Translations under genes and position numbers: made by a program
Notes under the pieces: model-generated
The model's database searches: none
What the model was told of the DNA's origin: nothing
What the model saw: only the letters and a program-made list of their open reading frames with translations
NCBI RefSeq assembly: GCF_020535545.1
Contig: NZ_CP084754.1
Span: 124,001 to 188,000, forward strand
Length of the DNA: 64,000 nucleotides
Source: Roseateles sp. XES5
Lineage (GTDB): Bacteria > Pseudomonadota > Alphaproteobacteria > Rhizobiales > Rhizobiaceae
Direction of reading: 5' to 3'
In this document: piece after piece, positions 1-8,857 of the stretch
Layout: each line of letters begins with the position of its first letter
Position numbering within the stretch: position 1 is the first letter of the stretch

Positions 1-1677
1 GGTCATCGTCAGCTTGCTGCCGGAGCGGCCGGCCAGCATGCCGCCGCTCTGGATCGTGACGTCCCCCTCGACGGTGCCGCTGCCGGTCAGCGTTGCGTCG
101 GCGAACACGGTCACCGGGCTCCGGATACGTCCGTCCACCTGCAAGGTGCCGGCCTCGACGTCAGCGTGATCCATGATCGTTCCGGTGCCCGCCAGCACCA
201 GCGTGCCCCCGCCATGCTTGTTGAGGCCGAGGTCGCCGCCGGCCGGACTCATCTCATAGAAGCGACCGCCCAAGGTGCCGGTCTCGCCGTCGCGCACCTC
301 GATATTGGCATCGTCCCAGGTGAGTTCCACATCGTTGTCGAGCCGCACGCCATCGCGCAGGACCAGCATCGTCTCGTCACCGAACCGGACCCGGCCGGTC
401 CCCAGCGCGCCCGACGCCGCGGCGACGAGCGTTCCCTGCGCGATGGTGGTGCCGTCCTCGTAAGTGTTGCGACTGCGCAGCGTCAGCACGCCCGCGCCCT
501 CCTTGCGGAAGCTGCCGCCACCCGTGATGACCCCGCCGTAGCCGGTATCGGCATCGCCGATCACCGTCAGCTCCGAGTCGCTGTCCTCGATCCGCACCAC
601 GCCCTGACCGATGACTTCCTTGACCGTCTCGTGACCGAGGACACGGAACGTTCCCCTGCGGTCGATGATGATGCTCGCCGCATCGGAGAGGCCATCACCG
701 CCGCTGGCATCGCTGGTCAACGTCCCGGCATTGAGGAAGATGCGGCCGTCTGCAACGTGCTCGCCGCGAAACACGAGTTCGCCGGCGCCGACCTTGAAGA
801 CATCCCCCGTGCCGCTGATCGGACCGCTCATCGTGGCGGTTCGACCGCTCTCGACGTCGAGGCTGAGCGTCGCATCGTGCATCACCACGCTGTTGTCGAG
901 GGAGGCTCCGCTGCCAAAGGCGATGGAGGAGCCCAGGCCATCGACCCGCACCGTCCCGACGCCAAGCGCCTGGCTGTTGCTGACCCGCACGCTGCCCCCG
1001 GCAAGCACCGTGCCCCCGCCATAGGTGTTGAACTCCGTCAGGAGAACGCTTGCACCGCTTTCGACACGCAGGCCCACCGATCCGTTGCCGTTGACGATCC
1101 TGCTTTGAAAGCCGGTTTCGCCGGTGGCTGCACTGAAGATCAATGTCGCGTCCGTGCCGGTCGTGTAGTTGCCGACTGTCGAGCCGCTGAAGCCGGAGAC
1201 ACGCCCCAGGGTAAGGTCAGCGCCGGCGAGATCGAGGGTGCCGCCCGAGAGATAGAAATTCGCGCTGTTGGCGATGAAGCTGCGCGCGACCGCGCTGCCA
1301 AGCCGCAGAGTGCCCCTTCGCATCTCCACAAAGACACGGTCGGCGGTCTGGTTGGTCATCGCCGTCGGCGCGAAGACCAGCGTGCCGTTGCTGCCATTGT
1401 CGAGGCCGAGATGCAGGCTGTTGTTGTTTCCCGTCTGGAACGTGACGGTGCCGGCGAATGTGGCGGTCCCGGCCGCCGGGGTCGCGTAGATCCGCGACCC
1501 GCCCGCACCGACCACCACCGCATCGGTATGCGGGCCGGGCGTGGTGTATTCATAGTCGGCCGCCCCTGCCGCCTGCGCCAGCAGCGCACCCGCTGCGGCA
1601 AGCGCCGTTGCAGAAAGAAGGCGGGTTTTGCGGCGCGAGAGGGAGGACACGGCAGGCTTGGATTGACGAGCTTTCAT
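1..1677 (-). CDS. Autotransporter passenger domain, 3' end outside window
   Basis: The reading frame is open from an ATG at 1677 to the window edge, giving 559 visible residues. The first ~40 residues are a long Arg/Lys-rich signal peptide ending in an Ala-rich stretch (AAGALLAQAAGA). The rest is Gly/Ser/Thr/Asn-rich with recurring 'GGTL...L.G.......G.G.L' beta-helix units. These include passenger-associated repeats around residues 430-470 of the form GGGSFRKEGAGVLTL followed by GTTIAQGTLVA. This is the pattern of type V autotransporter passenger domains exposed at the cell surface. The C-terminal beta-barrel is not in the window, so the class cannot be confirmed. An AAAGG Shine-Dalgarno lies about 9 bases before the ATG. 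Ligand or target is unknown. Confidence 0.82.
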   Translation of the reverse strand, partial: MKARQSKPAVSSLSRRKTRLLSATALAAAGALLAQAAGAADYEYTTPGPHTDAVVVGAGGSRIYATPAAGTATFAGTVTFQTGNNNSLHLGLDNGSNGTLVFAPTAMTNQTADRVFVEMRRGTLRLGSAVARSFIANSANFYLSGGTLDLAGADLTLGRVSGFSGSTVGNYTTGTDATLIFSAATGETGFQSRIVNGNGSVGLRVESGASVLLTEFNTYGGGTVLAGGSVRVSNSQALGVGTVRVDGLGSSIAFGSGASLDNSVVMHDATLSLDVESGRTATMSGPISGTGDVFKVGAGELVFRGEHVADGRIFLNAGTLTSDASGGDGLSDAASIIIDRRGTFRVLGHETVKEVIGQGVVRIEDSDSELTVIGDADTGYGGVITGGGSFRKEGAGVLTLRSRNTYEDGTTIAQGTLVAAASGALGTGRVRFGDETMLVLRDGVRLDNDVELTWDDANIEVRDGETGTLGGRFYEMSPAGGDLGLNKHGGGTLVLAGTGTIMDHADVEAGTLQVDGRIRSPVTVFADATLTGSGTVEGDVTIQSGGMLAGRSGSKLTMT

Positions 1678-1727
1678 TATCGAACCTTTGAAAAATGCTA
1701 TAGGCCGCGGGCCGCAAGGCCGGCGTT

Positions 1728-2381
1728 TCATTCGGATGGGCGAAGGAGAAGCGCACGCAGGCGCGGGGCAATGGGGCGCACGGCATCGGCGAAAGCGGCG
1801 CCCTCGGCGCGCCGCGCAAGAAGCCGTCCATATTCCTCGTCGATGGTCTTCAGCGCCTCCGCCGCCCGGCTTCCGCCCAATTGCCGAAGCGTGCGGATGC
1901 CGCCGCGCAGGTCCTCATGGAGAGCTGCCAGTTCGTCCTCGCCCATGGAGGCAATGAAGCCCTGCACCGTTTCCCGGACCGCGCGGCTCCAGCTTTCGGC
2001 GGTAAAACCCGCCTCCTGGATCACGCGCCCCTCTTCGGCGTCCTGCGCGAACCAGTCCCGCGCGATCTCCTCGTCATAGGCGAACCTGCCGAGCGTCGGC
2101 GTCAGCGCGACGAGAAGGTCCGTGACCTTCTCGGCCTCGTCAGACGTCAGGGCGGCGGCCGGGCTGGAGACCGCGGTCGCGCCGGCCCAGAAGAGCGCGG
2201 CCAGGAGCCGCCCTGACCGTCGGCGCAAGCCGCCAAGACCGCGTCCCGTCCAGCCGCCGGCCCGCTCGGTCTCCCCGCTCCGCTCCGGCAAACACCCCAC
2301 CGGAAAACCAGCGCCGAAGTCTCCGACCGGCCGCCGGCTTCCGGAAAGGAGCTGCGCTCCTGATAGATCCAACCGTTTCAC
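1728..2381 (-). CDS. Putative secreted protein of unknown function
   Basis: A 217-residue frame whose first ~50 residues are rich in Gly, Arg and Pro and look untranslated. A TTG at 2228 would start the protein just before a good signal peptide (Arg-rich, then LLAALFWAGATAVSSPAAA). The mature part, about 140 residues, is helical and charged (for example ALTSDEAEKVTDLLVALTP and GEDELAALHEDLRGGIRTL) and has no motif I recognise. It ends 50 bp upstream of the autotransporter start on the same strand, so the two may be co-transcribed. Either start is possible; the downstream TTG makes better biological sense. Function is unknown. Confidence 0.6.
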   Translation of the reverse strand: MKRLDLSGAQLLSGSRRPVGDFGAGFPVGCLPERSGETERAGGWTGRGLGGLRRRSGRLLAALFWAGATAVSSPAAALTSDEAEKVTDLLVALTPTLGRFAYDEEIARDWFAQDAEEGRVIQEAGFTAESWSRAVRETVQGFIASMGEDELAALHEDLRGGIRTLRQLGGSRAAEALKTIDEEYGRLLARRAEGAAFADAVRPIAPRLRALLLRPSE

Positions 2382-2639
2382 GGGGCTTCCCCATATCCGT
2401 GCGGCGCGGAAGGAGCCCGCGCCGGTCGTGGGGGAAACTAGGAAGACCGCCGTCGCCCGTCTCCGTCAGGGATGAACGACCTTTGCGCCAGATGAACTCG
2501 GCCGGGCTTTTCTGCCGGAAAACCGTCGTTCCATACGGGAAAACGGACGCAAGCCCTGCCTGCGGAACGCATCCAGGACTGAAAGCGGATCGGGGAACTG
2601 CGCCTCTGCGCGAATCTTCTTCAGGCGGCGGAACGTCCG

Positions 2640-3056
2640 TCATCTGCCGCGAAACAGCCAGCGGCGGCGCGGCGGCAGCGTTTCCACCGCGGCCTCGTCC
2701 TCGTCTTCGGTAATGCCGTACTGGTGCAGGAAAGCGGCATTGTCCTTCGCCATCTGCGCCTCCATCTGCTTGTGGGCGCGGATCATCAGCGCATCGCGCG
2801 CCGTCCGGCCGGCGCCCATCGCCACGAGGCTGCCGACGCCGGAACGGTCGAAGGAGGCGGCGATGCCGGCTGCGCCCTGCATGGTGCCGAGCGCGACGGC
2901 TTCGGCCTGGAGCTGCTTTTCCAGCGCCCGGGTTTCATCCGAGTGGCCGGGACCTTCAAAGCTCGACTCCGGCGTCTGGCATCCAGCCATCAGCAGCGCG
3001 ACCAGCGCGATACGGACGGCCGGATGCAGAGAGTGCCCACCGTTTTCCCTGGCCAT
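2640..3056 (-). CDS. Putative small lipoprotein
   Basis: The protein has 138 residues. The N-terminus carries a short charged region, a hydrophobic segment (IALVALLMAGC) and a good lipobox with Cys at about residue 26, so it is probably a lipid-anchored envelope protein. After the Cys come a Gly/Ala-rich central part (GTMQGAAGIAASFDRSGVG) and a charged C-terminus ending in an Arg-rich tail (PPRRRWLFRGR). No family is recognised. It lies upstream of the secreted protein and the autotransporter on the same strand, with 258 bp between it and the next gene. No strong signal is seen in that gap. Confidence 0.65.
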   Translation of the reverse strand: MARENGGHSLHPAVRIALVALLMAGCQTPESSFEGPGHSDETRALEKQLQAEAVALGTMQGAAGIAASFDRSGVGSLVAMGAGRTARDALMIRAHKQMEAQMAKDNAAFLHQYGITEDEDEAAVETLPPRRRWLFRGR

Positions 3057-3329
3057 CCGCTATGCTCCGCGCTGACATCGACACCCTCCGCACTCCGGCG
3101 GAGGGATCGATATGGCGCGAACGGTCACCCGCCGTCTCGGCGCTGAACGGCAAGCCTTTGCGGGAAACGAACAATCGAAGGCCTGGAGGGCGCCTCCCTG
3201 CTCCGGCGCAGGCGGACCTTATGCAGCCTTCCCATCACCATGCAAAATCCGCATGGCTCCGGTGCAAGCATATGCATTTTTTCTAGGCACGGAATTGGCT
3301 ATCTATTCGTCAACACAAAGGGGTTGATC

Positions 3330-3479
3330 ATGAACGTTTTCGCAAAGCTCAAGAAGAACGTAGCCGACCGTCGCGCCGTCCGCGAACTCAGCGCCCTCGA
3401 CGACCGCGCCCTTCAGGACCTCGGCATCTCGCGTTCGAACATCCAGTCCGCCGTCAAGGGCTTCCTGGTCTTCGGCTGA
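3330..3479 (+). CDS. DUF1127 small protein
   Basis: A 49-residue protein starting at the ATG at 3330, preceded by a strong AAAGGGG Shine-Dalgarno. It matches the YjiS/DUF1127 pattern: an Arg/Lys-rich N-terminal helix (AKLKKNVADRRAVREL) followed by the signature LDDRALQDLGISRSNI. Such proteins are abundant in Rhizobiaceae; some are small Arg-rich regulators of phosphate/carbon metabolism or RNA turnover. The longer in-frame upstream extension lacks a ribosome site and is rejected. The gene stands alone. The 273 bp upstream are unusually AT-rich near the start, consistent with its own promoter, but I cannot name the boxes with confidence. Confidence 0.88.
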   Translation: MNVFAKLKKNVADRRAVRELSALDDRALQDLGISRSNIQSAVKGFLVFG

Positions 3480-3650
3480 TCCTGCCTTTATGCAGCGGGG
3501 CGCGCATCTGCCTGCCCTGCCCGATCTGACCGGATGATCCGGACAAGATCACGACGCCCCGGCCTCATCCACCGTCCTCCCAGGTTAATCGATGAGGCCA
3601 CCGGCGTCCGACATTTCCCGGAAGACGACAGTGCCTTTTCAGAACGGCGG

Positions 3651-4664
3651 CTATAGCCAGCCGTTCTTGCGGAACCGCCAATAGAGGAAGGTGCAGGTCG
3701 CGGCGATCGCCGTCAGCACGATCGGGTAGCCGTAGGCCATGCGCAGTTCCGGCATGTCGCTGAAATTCATGCCGTAGATGCCGGCGAGCGCCGTCGGCAC
3801 GGCAAGAATGGCCGCCCAGGACGCAAGCTTCTTGGAGATCGCGGTTTCCTGGCTCTGGCCGACCAGCAGGCTCGCCTCGAAGGCGAAGGCCAGCACCTCC
3901 CGCAAACTGTCGATCTTTTCCTGCACCGTTCGGATATGGTCCGTCACGTCGCGGAACAGCGGATGCATGGCCAGTTGGATCTGCGACAGGTCGGCGCTCG
4001 TCAACCGCCGGCAGACCTCGACCAGCGGCAGCGCGGCATTGCGCAGGCGCAGAAGGTCGCGGCGCATCATGTAGAGCCGCTCGATATCGCTCGCCGTCAT
4101 CGGCTTGACGAGCACCTTGTCCTCGATCTCCTCGACTTCGTATTCCAGCTGCTCCAGCACGGGCATGTAATTGTCGACGATGAAATCGAGGATGGCGTAG
4201 AGCACGAAATCCTCGCCCTTGGCCAGCGAATGCGGACAGGTCTCCCAATGCTGACGGACCGTGGCATAGGAGGTCGACGGGCCGTGCCGCACGCTGACGA
4301 TATAGCCCTTGCCGACGAAGAGATGCGTTTCGCCGAAGGTGACGCGGCGCTCGATGAGTTGCGCCGTGCGCGCCACGATGAACAGCGCATCGCCATATTG
4401 CTCCAGCTTGGGGCGCTGGTGCGGATGTTCGGCATCCTCGATGGCGAGATCGTGCAGGTTGAACTGCGCCTGCACGCGCAGAAGAAGGTCGCGGCTCGGC
4501 TCCAGAAGGCCGATCCACACCACATGGCCTTCCTTGCCCGCCCAGGCGCCGGCCTCCTCGATGGGAATATCCGCGACGCGCCGGCCCGCCATATAGACGC
4601 TGGAGGCGACGATCCCGGCTTGCGCGGATCCCCGCGCCGACATGCGGCCATCATCCATCCACAC
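3651..4664 (-). CDS. CorA-family divalent cation transporter
   Basis: A 337-residue inner-membrane protein. The N-terminal ~270 residues form the cytoplasmic alpha/beta funnel (for example VVWIGLLEPSRDLLLRVQAQFNLHDLAIEDAEHPHQRPK) and a long stalk helix. Two transmembrane helices lie at the C-terminus. The first ends in the family signature YGMNF, the GMN motif that forms the ion selectivity filter in pentameric CorA channels. The short Lys/Arg-rich tail (YWRFRKNGWL) is typical. Members transport Mg2+, Co2+, Ni2+ or export Zn2+ (ZntB branch); the ion cannot be assigned here. It is monocistronic and points away from the next plus-strand gene. Confidence 0.92.
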   Translation of the reverse strand: MWMDDGRMSARGSAQAGIVASSVYMAGRRVADIPIEEAGAWAGKEGHVVWIGLLEPSRDLLLRVQAQFNLHDLAIEDAEHPHQRPKLEQYGDALFIVARTAQLIERRVTFGETHLFVGKGYIVSVRHGPSTSYATVRQHWETCPHSLAKGEDFVLYAILDFIVDNYMPVLEQLEYEVEEIEDKVLVKPMTASDIERLYMMRRDLLRLRNAALPLVEVCRRLTSADLSQIQLAMHPLFRDVTDHIRTVQEKIDSLREVLAFAFEASLLVGQSQETAISKKLASWAAILAVPTALAGIYGMNFSDMPELRMAYGYPIVLTAIAATCTFLYWRFRKNGWL

Positions 4665-4708
4665 CTCCCGAATGCCGGCATCCTTGCGCGCGAAAGCGCT
4701 AAAATTAA

Positions 4709-4746
4709 CCTAGAGCAATTCCAGACAAAGTGCGACGGGCTTTTCA
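4709..4746. repeat. Fragment of rhizobial intergenic palindromic repeat
   Basis: The sequence CTAGAGCAATTCCAGACAAAG, followed by GTGCGACGGGCTTTTC, resembles the dispersed rhizobial element that begins TAGAGCAATTCC and continues AAAGTGcGaaGCGGTTTTC. From memory this element occurs many times in Rhizobium, Ensifer and Agrobacterium genomes. Here the second arm has decayed. It occupies the gap between the divergent corA-like gene and the next small gene. Confidence 0.5.
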
Positions 4747-4843
4747 TGCCCTTGATGCCGGCCCTTGACCCCGAGCCCTTGACGCCGGCCCGACGCGCCT
4801 GCAACGAAGCCGCCGACGGCCCCGAAAACAAGGAACGAGCGCA

Positions 4844-5062
4844 TTGGACGAGGACAGCAAGGCCACCACAGCCCTCATGATGGCGGCCATCGACGCGCCG
4901 AAGCGGGACAATACGGACTATCTCCGTGCCCTTGCCGAGGTTCGCCGCGCCTTCGCGGACGCCGAAGCGACGCTCGGGCCCGGCCTGCTGGTGCGCACGA
5001 AACGCAAGAAGAAGCGCAACGGCGATCACGTGGTGAAGCTGATCTTCAAGAAAAAGAAATGA
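4844..5062 (+). CDS. Small Lys-rich hypothetical protein
   Basis: A 72-residue protein that begins with TTG at 4844; the Shine-Dalgarno AAGGAACGAG lies just upstream and no ATG in frame gives a better start. The N-terminal half is acidic and helical (MDEDSKATTALMMAAIDAP). The C-terminus is very basic (RTKRKKKRNGD, then LIFKKKK). The strong basic tail suggests nucleic-acid or membrane contact, but that is inference. No family is recognised. It is followed after 57 bp by the acetyltransferase gene on the same strand. Confidence 0.6.
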   Translation: MDEDSKATTALMMAAIDAPKRDNTDYLRALAEVRRAFADAEATLGPGLLVRTKRKKKRNGDHVVKLIFKKKK

Positions 5063-5119
5063 GACGCGTGTCGGGCGTGGCTCTTCTGGACGACCCGCCT
5101 GCAAGAACACGCGAACGCG

Positions 5120-6064
5120 ATGCGCCATGACGCGCGGACAGGAAGAGACATGCTGTACCGTCTGGACGGCTCCAACATCCTGCGGCTGAAGCCTGCAATG
5201 ACGACGCTCCTGAGGGAGATGGACATTCCGCCTGCAAGTGCGGACTACATCCTGCGGCGCGTGGCGCGAACCCTGCTGCCGGGCGGCAAAGCGACGATCG
5301 CCGCCTTTGACCGCGACGGGCGCAGGATCGGCTACACGCTCGGAATGAACGGCCTTTCCATGGCACCGTCCTGCCGGTTCTTCCTGCTGCACGCGCCTGA
5401 CGATATCGGCGACATCGGCTTCCTGCTCGAATCCATCGTCGCGGAAGCGCGTATGGATGGCAGGGTTTCCCTCTTCACCGAGGTGGAGGAAGAGGACCGG
5501 CAGACCACGATGGCGCTGGAGGCCGCAGGCTTTGCGCTGCGCTTCACGGAAAACGCGATGACGATACCCGTCCCGAGCGCCGGCGGCCCTGCCGCCGCCG
5601 AAGGGATCCAGTCCTTTCGGGATTTCTTCGGCGCACCATCGCTCGCCCGTCTCGCTTCGGTCTGCCATCTCTACAGGAGTGCCTATCCCGACGTGCCGAC
5701 ATCCTTCGATGTCGGCGACATTCCCGAGGAGTTTTCCCTGGGCGAACTGCAGGACAGCGATGTGATGCCGGACGCCTCGTTCTTCGCGCTGGACGACGGA
5801 CATCCCGTCGGCCTCATCCAGACGGTGCGACGGGGTGGCGACGATGCCGCGCCCAATATCGAACTCGTCCTCGTCTCGCCGGAATACCGGAACCGCGGCA
5901 TCGGGTCGAGACTGGTCGACGCGGCGCTCGGAGCCCTTGCCCTGCCAGGCTATCGCGAGGTCTCCTCGCTGACATGGGGCGGGAACAGCGGCATGAACGC
6001 TACCTTCGCCAGGCGCGGTGGAAAGACGGGATCAGCCTATCTGACCTATAGCTTGACGACCTGA
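5120..6064 (+). CDS. GNAT-family N-acetyltransferase
   Basis: A 314-residue protein. The C-terminal ~100 residues hold the acetyl-CoA-binding GNAT motif A: a beta strand (NIELVLVSPEYR) followed by the pyrophosphate loop RNRGIGSRLVDAAL, which fits R/Q-x-x-G-x-G/A. The N-terminal half is also alpha/beta and may be a degenerate second GNAT lobe. A second start at the Met in 'GRDMLYRLDG' (residue 11) is possible. Acetyl acceptor is unknown. It is convergent with the next gene, leaving 16 bp. Confidence 0.8.
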   Translation: MRHDARTGRDMLYRLDGSNILRLKPAMTTLLREMDIPPASADYILRRVARTLLPGGKATIAAFDRDGRRIGYTLGMNGLSMAPSCRFFLLHAPDDIGDIGFLLESIVAEARMDGRVSLFTEVEEEDRQTTMALEAAGFALRFTENAMTIPVPSAGGPAAAEGIQSFRDFFGAPSLARLASVCHLYRSAYPDVPTSFDVGDIPEEFSLGELQDSDVMPDASFFALDDGHPVGLIQTVRRGGDDAAPNIELVLVSPEYRNRGIGSRLVDAALGALALPGYREVSSLTWGGNSGMNATFARRGGKTGSAYLTYSLTT

Positions 6065-6080
6065 GGCCACCCGGCCGGCG

Positions 6081-6575
6081 CTATTTCCACTCGTAGGCCT
6101 TGGCCGTGCGATAGGGTCGGGCTGCGACGAGCGCCGCAGCATCGGCGCTCTCGACGTAGGACGCGGCATCGGCCGCGTCGTTGAAGCCGACGAAGACCAT
6201 CAGCATGGTGCGCGCGGCGGGCTGGCCCTTCTTGCGGTAGCTGAAATTGACGGCACAGTGGGGATATTGCGCATCCAGCGCATGGTCCCCCTCGCCGGTA
6301 AGGGCGACGAAAGCGCCAAGGGCGAGGAAGCGGTCGATGGCGGTAAAGGCGGTGGCCTGCGAGAGCTGCCGGTTGGCGCCATTCTCGGCGGCGCGGCCGT
6401 AATAGAGGCTGTCGGTCTGGCCCTTGCGCCGCTTTGTCTCGTAGACGACGAGGCTGCCCGCCGCGGCCAGTTCCAGGCGCACGTCGAAGGTCTGGAAGCG
6501 GTCGGCGTCGCGATCCAGCTCCGCAAACAGCGCCCTCAACTCCGCAACATAATCGGCATAGTCCGCAAACGGCAT
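6081..6575 (-). CDS. Conserved-looking hypothetical protein
   Basis: A 164-residue soluble protein without signal peptide or membrane segments. It begins MPFADYADYVAELRALFAEL and ends in YRTAKAYEWK. Central beta-rich stretches (GSLVVYETKRRKGQT, HCAVNFSYRKKGQ, TMLMVFVGFND) alternate with helices, so a compact alpha+beta fold is likely. I do not recognise the family and no catalytic pattern stands out. It is the only gene between the acetyltransferase and the LacI-type regulator and is transcribed away from the latter. Confidence 0.6.
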   Translation of the reverse strand: MPFADYADYVAELRALFAELDRDADRFQTFDVRLELAAAGSLVVYETKRRKGQTDSLYYGRAAENGANRQLSQATAFTAIDRFLALGAFVALTGEGDHALDAQYPHCAVNFSYRKKGQPAARTMLMVFVGFNDAADAASYVESADAAALVAARPYRTAKAYEWK

Positions 6576-6714
6576 CGCGCGTCATCCTTCCTTCAGATGC
6601 CGGCTCCCTAACACGGCCGCGGCGGCGGACAAACCGCTTTTCCCCAGCCTGCGGCGGGTGCCGCGTATAAGCGAAGAATAAACAATTGACAGATCGCGTT
6701 TTTGTGGTAGCGTT

Positions 6715-6730
6715 GATTAAACGTTTAATC
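6715..6730. promoter_or_regulatory. Candidate LacI-family operator (16-bp palindrome)
   Basis: GATTAAACGTTTAATC is a perfect 16-bp palindrome with a central CG, the form of LacI/GalR-family operators. It lies 16 bp upstream of the GTG start of the LacI-type regulator. A TTGACA hexamer at 6686-6691 is a plausible -35 element, so bound repressor would cover the core promoter. This suggests autoregulation of the regulator and of the operon behind it. Confidence 0.7.
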
Positions 6731-6745
6731 ACGGCGGAAAACACT

Positions 6746-7804
6746 GTGAAGCCTTCGCGACCGAACCTTTCGGAACTGGCGCGACACCTCGGGGTGTCGA
6801 TCGCGACGGTGTCGAATGCATTGTCGGGCAAGGGGCGCCTGTCGCCGGAACTGGCCGCGCGCATCCGCGATGCCGCCAGCAGCATGGGCTATGTTCCGAG
6901 CCAGGCCGGCCGGGCGCTTCGCACCGGCCGCAGCGGCGTTCTCGGCCTCGTGCTTCCCGACATCGGCAATCCGCTCTATCCGGAGATCGCGCAGGAAATC
7001 GAGCGCGTGGCGACCAATGCCGGCTACGGCGTGCTGATCGCCAACTCCCGCGACGAGATCGCCGCGCAGGACAAGGCGATCTTCCAGCTCATCGAACGCG
7101 GCGTCGACGGCATCGTCATCGTTCCCCGCCGCGGCACCACGGTGCCGGAAACCGCCTGCCCCATCGCCATCATCGACACGCCGAAGACGCCGCGCAACAC
7201 GGTTTCGGCCGATCATTTCGAGGGCGGCCGCCAGGTTGCCCGACACCTCGCCGCGCTCGGCCACGGGAAGATCCTGCTGGTCGGCGACGACCCCAGTTCC
7301 AATGTGCAGAACACCCGCATCAACGGCATGCGCGCCGAACTCAGCGACGTCGAAACGGAGACCGTCTGGATCGTCGAGATCGAGGCACGGCGCGGCAAGG
7401 GCTGCGCGCTTGGCCTGGCGGACTGGCGCAGCCGGGGCTTTTCGGCCTTCGCCTGCGTGTCCGACCCCCATGCGCTGCGCGCCCTTACGGAACTTCAGTC
7501 CGCCGGCATCGCCATTCCGGCGGAGGCCAGCATCACCGGCTTCGACAATCTGCAATGGTCGTCCTTCATCTCGCCGCCGCTGACGACCGTGAAGATGAAC
7601 ATGCCGGAAATCGCCACGCTGGCGCTCGACGCGCTGGTCGAGGCCATCCAGTCCCGCGAAGCCTCGGACGACACGCCGAGCCCGCCCGTCACCGCTCGCA
7701 AGGCCGCCGTGCCGATGGAGCTTGTCATCCGCCGTTCCAGTGGTCCCGCTCCGAAGGAGCAGCCAGCGGCCGGCCTTTCTCAGGAGGAGACCAAACATGC
7801 ATAA
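6746..7804 (+). CDS. LacI-family transcriptional regulator
   Basis: A 352-residue repressor. The N-terminal helix-turn-helix (LSELARHLGVSIATVSNALSGKG) and the hinge-like helix (PSQAGRALRTG) are classical LacI features. They are followed by a periplasmic-binding-type effector domain (LGLVLPDIGNPLYPEIAQEI, then SITGFDNL). I choose GTG at 6746 rather than TTG at 6686 because the latter would put the -35-like TTGACA and the palindromic operator inside the coding region. The stop overlaps the start of the substrate-binding protein gene, so the regulator heads the operon. The ligand is probably a nucleoside or nucleobase given the downstream hydrolase and deaminase. Confidence 0.9.
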   Translation: MKPSRPNLSELARHLGVSIATVSNALSGKGRLSPELAARIRDAASSMGYVPSQAGRALRTGRSGVLGLVLPDIGNPLYPEIAQEIERVATNAGYGVLIANSRDEIAAQDKAIFQLIERGVDGIVIVPRRGTTVPETACPIAIIDTPKTPRNTVSADHFEGGRQVARHLAALGHGKILLVGDDPSSNVQNTRINGMRAELSDVETETVWIVEIEARRGKGCALGLADWRSRGFSAFACVSDPHALRALTELQSAGIAIPAEASITGFDNLQWSSFISPPLTTVKMNMPEIATLALDALVEAIQSREASDDTPSPPVTARKAAVPMELVIRRSSGPAPKEQPAAGLSQEETKHA

Positions 7805-8819
7805 GAAGCTTCTTGCCGCCAGTGTGTTCTGGCTCGTAGGCGGCACGCTCGCGTCCGCCCAGGAGCAGACGCTGACCATTTCCGTCTACGCCTTCGCCCA
7901 GGACGAATTCAACGAAGCGCTCTACAAGCCCTTCGAAGCTGAATGCGGCTGCAAGCTCGTGGTGGAGACCGGCAACAGCATCGAGCGCCTCGCCAAGCTC
8001 GAGGCCAACAAGGATGCACCGGTCATCGACATGGCCGTCTTCTCGCTCGCCGATGCGCTGGCCGCCGCCCGCAAGGGCCTGACGGAGAAGGTCGACAATT
8101 CCAAGCTCACCAACTACGCCAAGCTCTACGACTTCGCCAAGGACCCGAACGGCGACGGCATGAGCGTCGGCTATACCTTCTACAAGACCGGCATCGCCTA
8201 CCGCACGGACAAGATGAAGATCGAGTCCTGGGCCGATCTCCTGAAGGACGAGTATGCCGGCCACGTCGCCCTGCCGAACATCACCACCAACCAGGGTGGC
8301 CCTGTCCTGTCGATGATCGGCAAGGCGCTCGGCAAGGATACCCCCGACCTGAAGGACGCCATCGCCGCCGTCGGCGAGAAGCGCGACGAATTCGTCACCT
8401 TCTACGTCAAGAGCTCGCAGCTCGTGCAGCTGATGCAGCAGGAAGAAATCTGGGCCGCCCCGATGGGTCACTTCTCCTGGGCCGGCATCGCCAAGCTCGA
8501 CCTGCCGGTCGGCTGGGCCACCACCAAGGAAGGCGACACCGGCGACATGAACGCGATGGTGCTTGTCAAGGGCTCCAAGAACCAGGACCTCGCGCTGAAG
8601 TTCATGGACTTCTGGCTCTCCACGCCCATGCAGACCAAGATCGCCGAAATGCTGATCGACAGCCCGGCCAACAAGGAGGTCGTTCTCGCCCCCGAGATCG
8701 CGGAAAAGCTGACCTACGGCGCCGACGTCGCCAACAAGCTGACCTTCATGCCGGCCGCCACCACGCTCGACTACCGCGAGAAGTGGCTTGCCGAATGGAA
8801 CACCTCGGTCGCGCAGTAA
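7797..8819 (+). CDS. ABC transporter substrate-binding protein, PotD-like
   Basis: A 340-residue periplasmic protein starting at ATG 7797 behind a CAGGAGGAG ribosome site; the ATG lies within the last codons of the lacI-type gene. A Sec signal peptide (HKKLLAASVFWLVGGTLASAQ) precedes the mature domain, which opens with LTISVYAFAQDEFNEALYKPFEAECGCKL in the style of the spermidine/putrescine/iron (PotD) cluster. Three permease/ATPase genes follow. Classical bacterial nucleoside ABC importers use BmpA-type binding proteins, so a PotD-type protein beside nucleoside enzymes is uncommon. The substrate is inferred only from context: a nucleoside or a related compound. Confidence 0.88.
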   Translation: MHKKLLAASVFWLVGGTLASAQEQTLTISVYAFAQDEFNEALYKPFEAECGCKLVVETGNSIERLAKLEANKDAPVIDMAVFSLADALAAARKGLTEKVDNSKLTNYAKLYDFAKDPNGDGMSVGYTFYKTGIAYRTDKMKIESWADLLKDEYAGHVALPNITTNQGGPVLSMIGKALGKDTPDLKDAIAAVGEKRDEFVTFYVKSSQLVQLMQQEEIWAAPMGHFSWAGIAKLDLPVGWATTKEGDTGDMNAMVLVKGSKNQDLALKFMDFWLSTPMQTKIAEMLIDSPANKEVVLAPEIAEKLTYGADVANKLTFMPAATTLDYREKWLAEWNTSVAQ

Positions 8820-8857
8820 GACGCGTCCGGTTTCCCCCTTTTCGAACAGACAGCGGC

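Noticed and set aside
166..2079. Long plus-strand frame over the autotransporter region
   Set aside because: The minus strand encodes a signal peptide and beta-helix repeats with a ribosome site; the plus frame has shadow composition.
3062..3286. Possible 74-residue protein between the lipoprotein and DUF1127 genes
   Set aside because: No ribosome site, biased shadow-like composition, and the region probably carries promoters.
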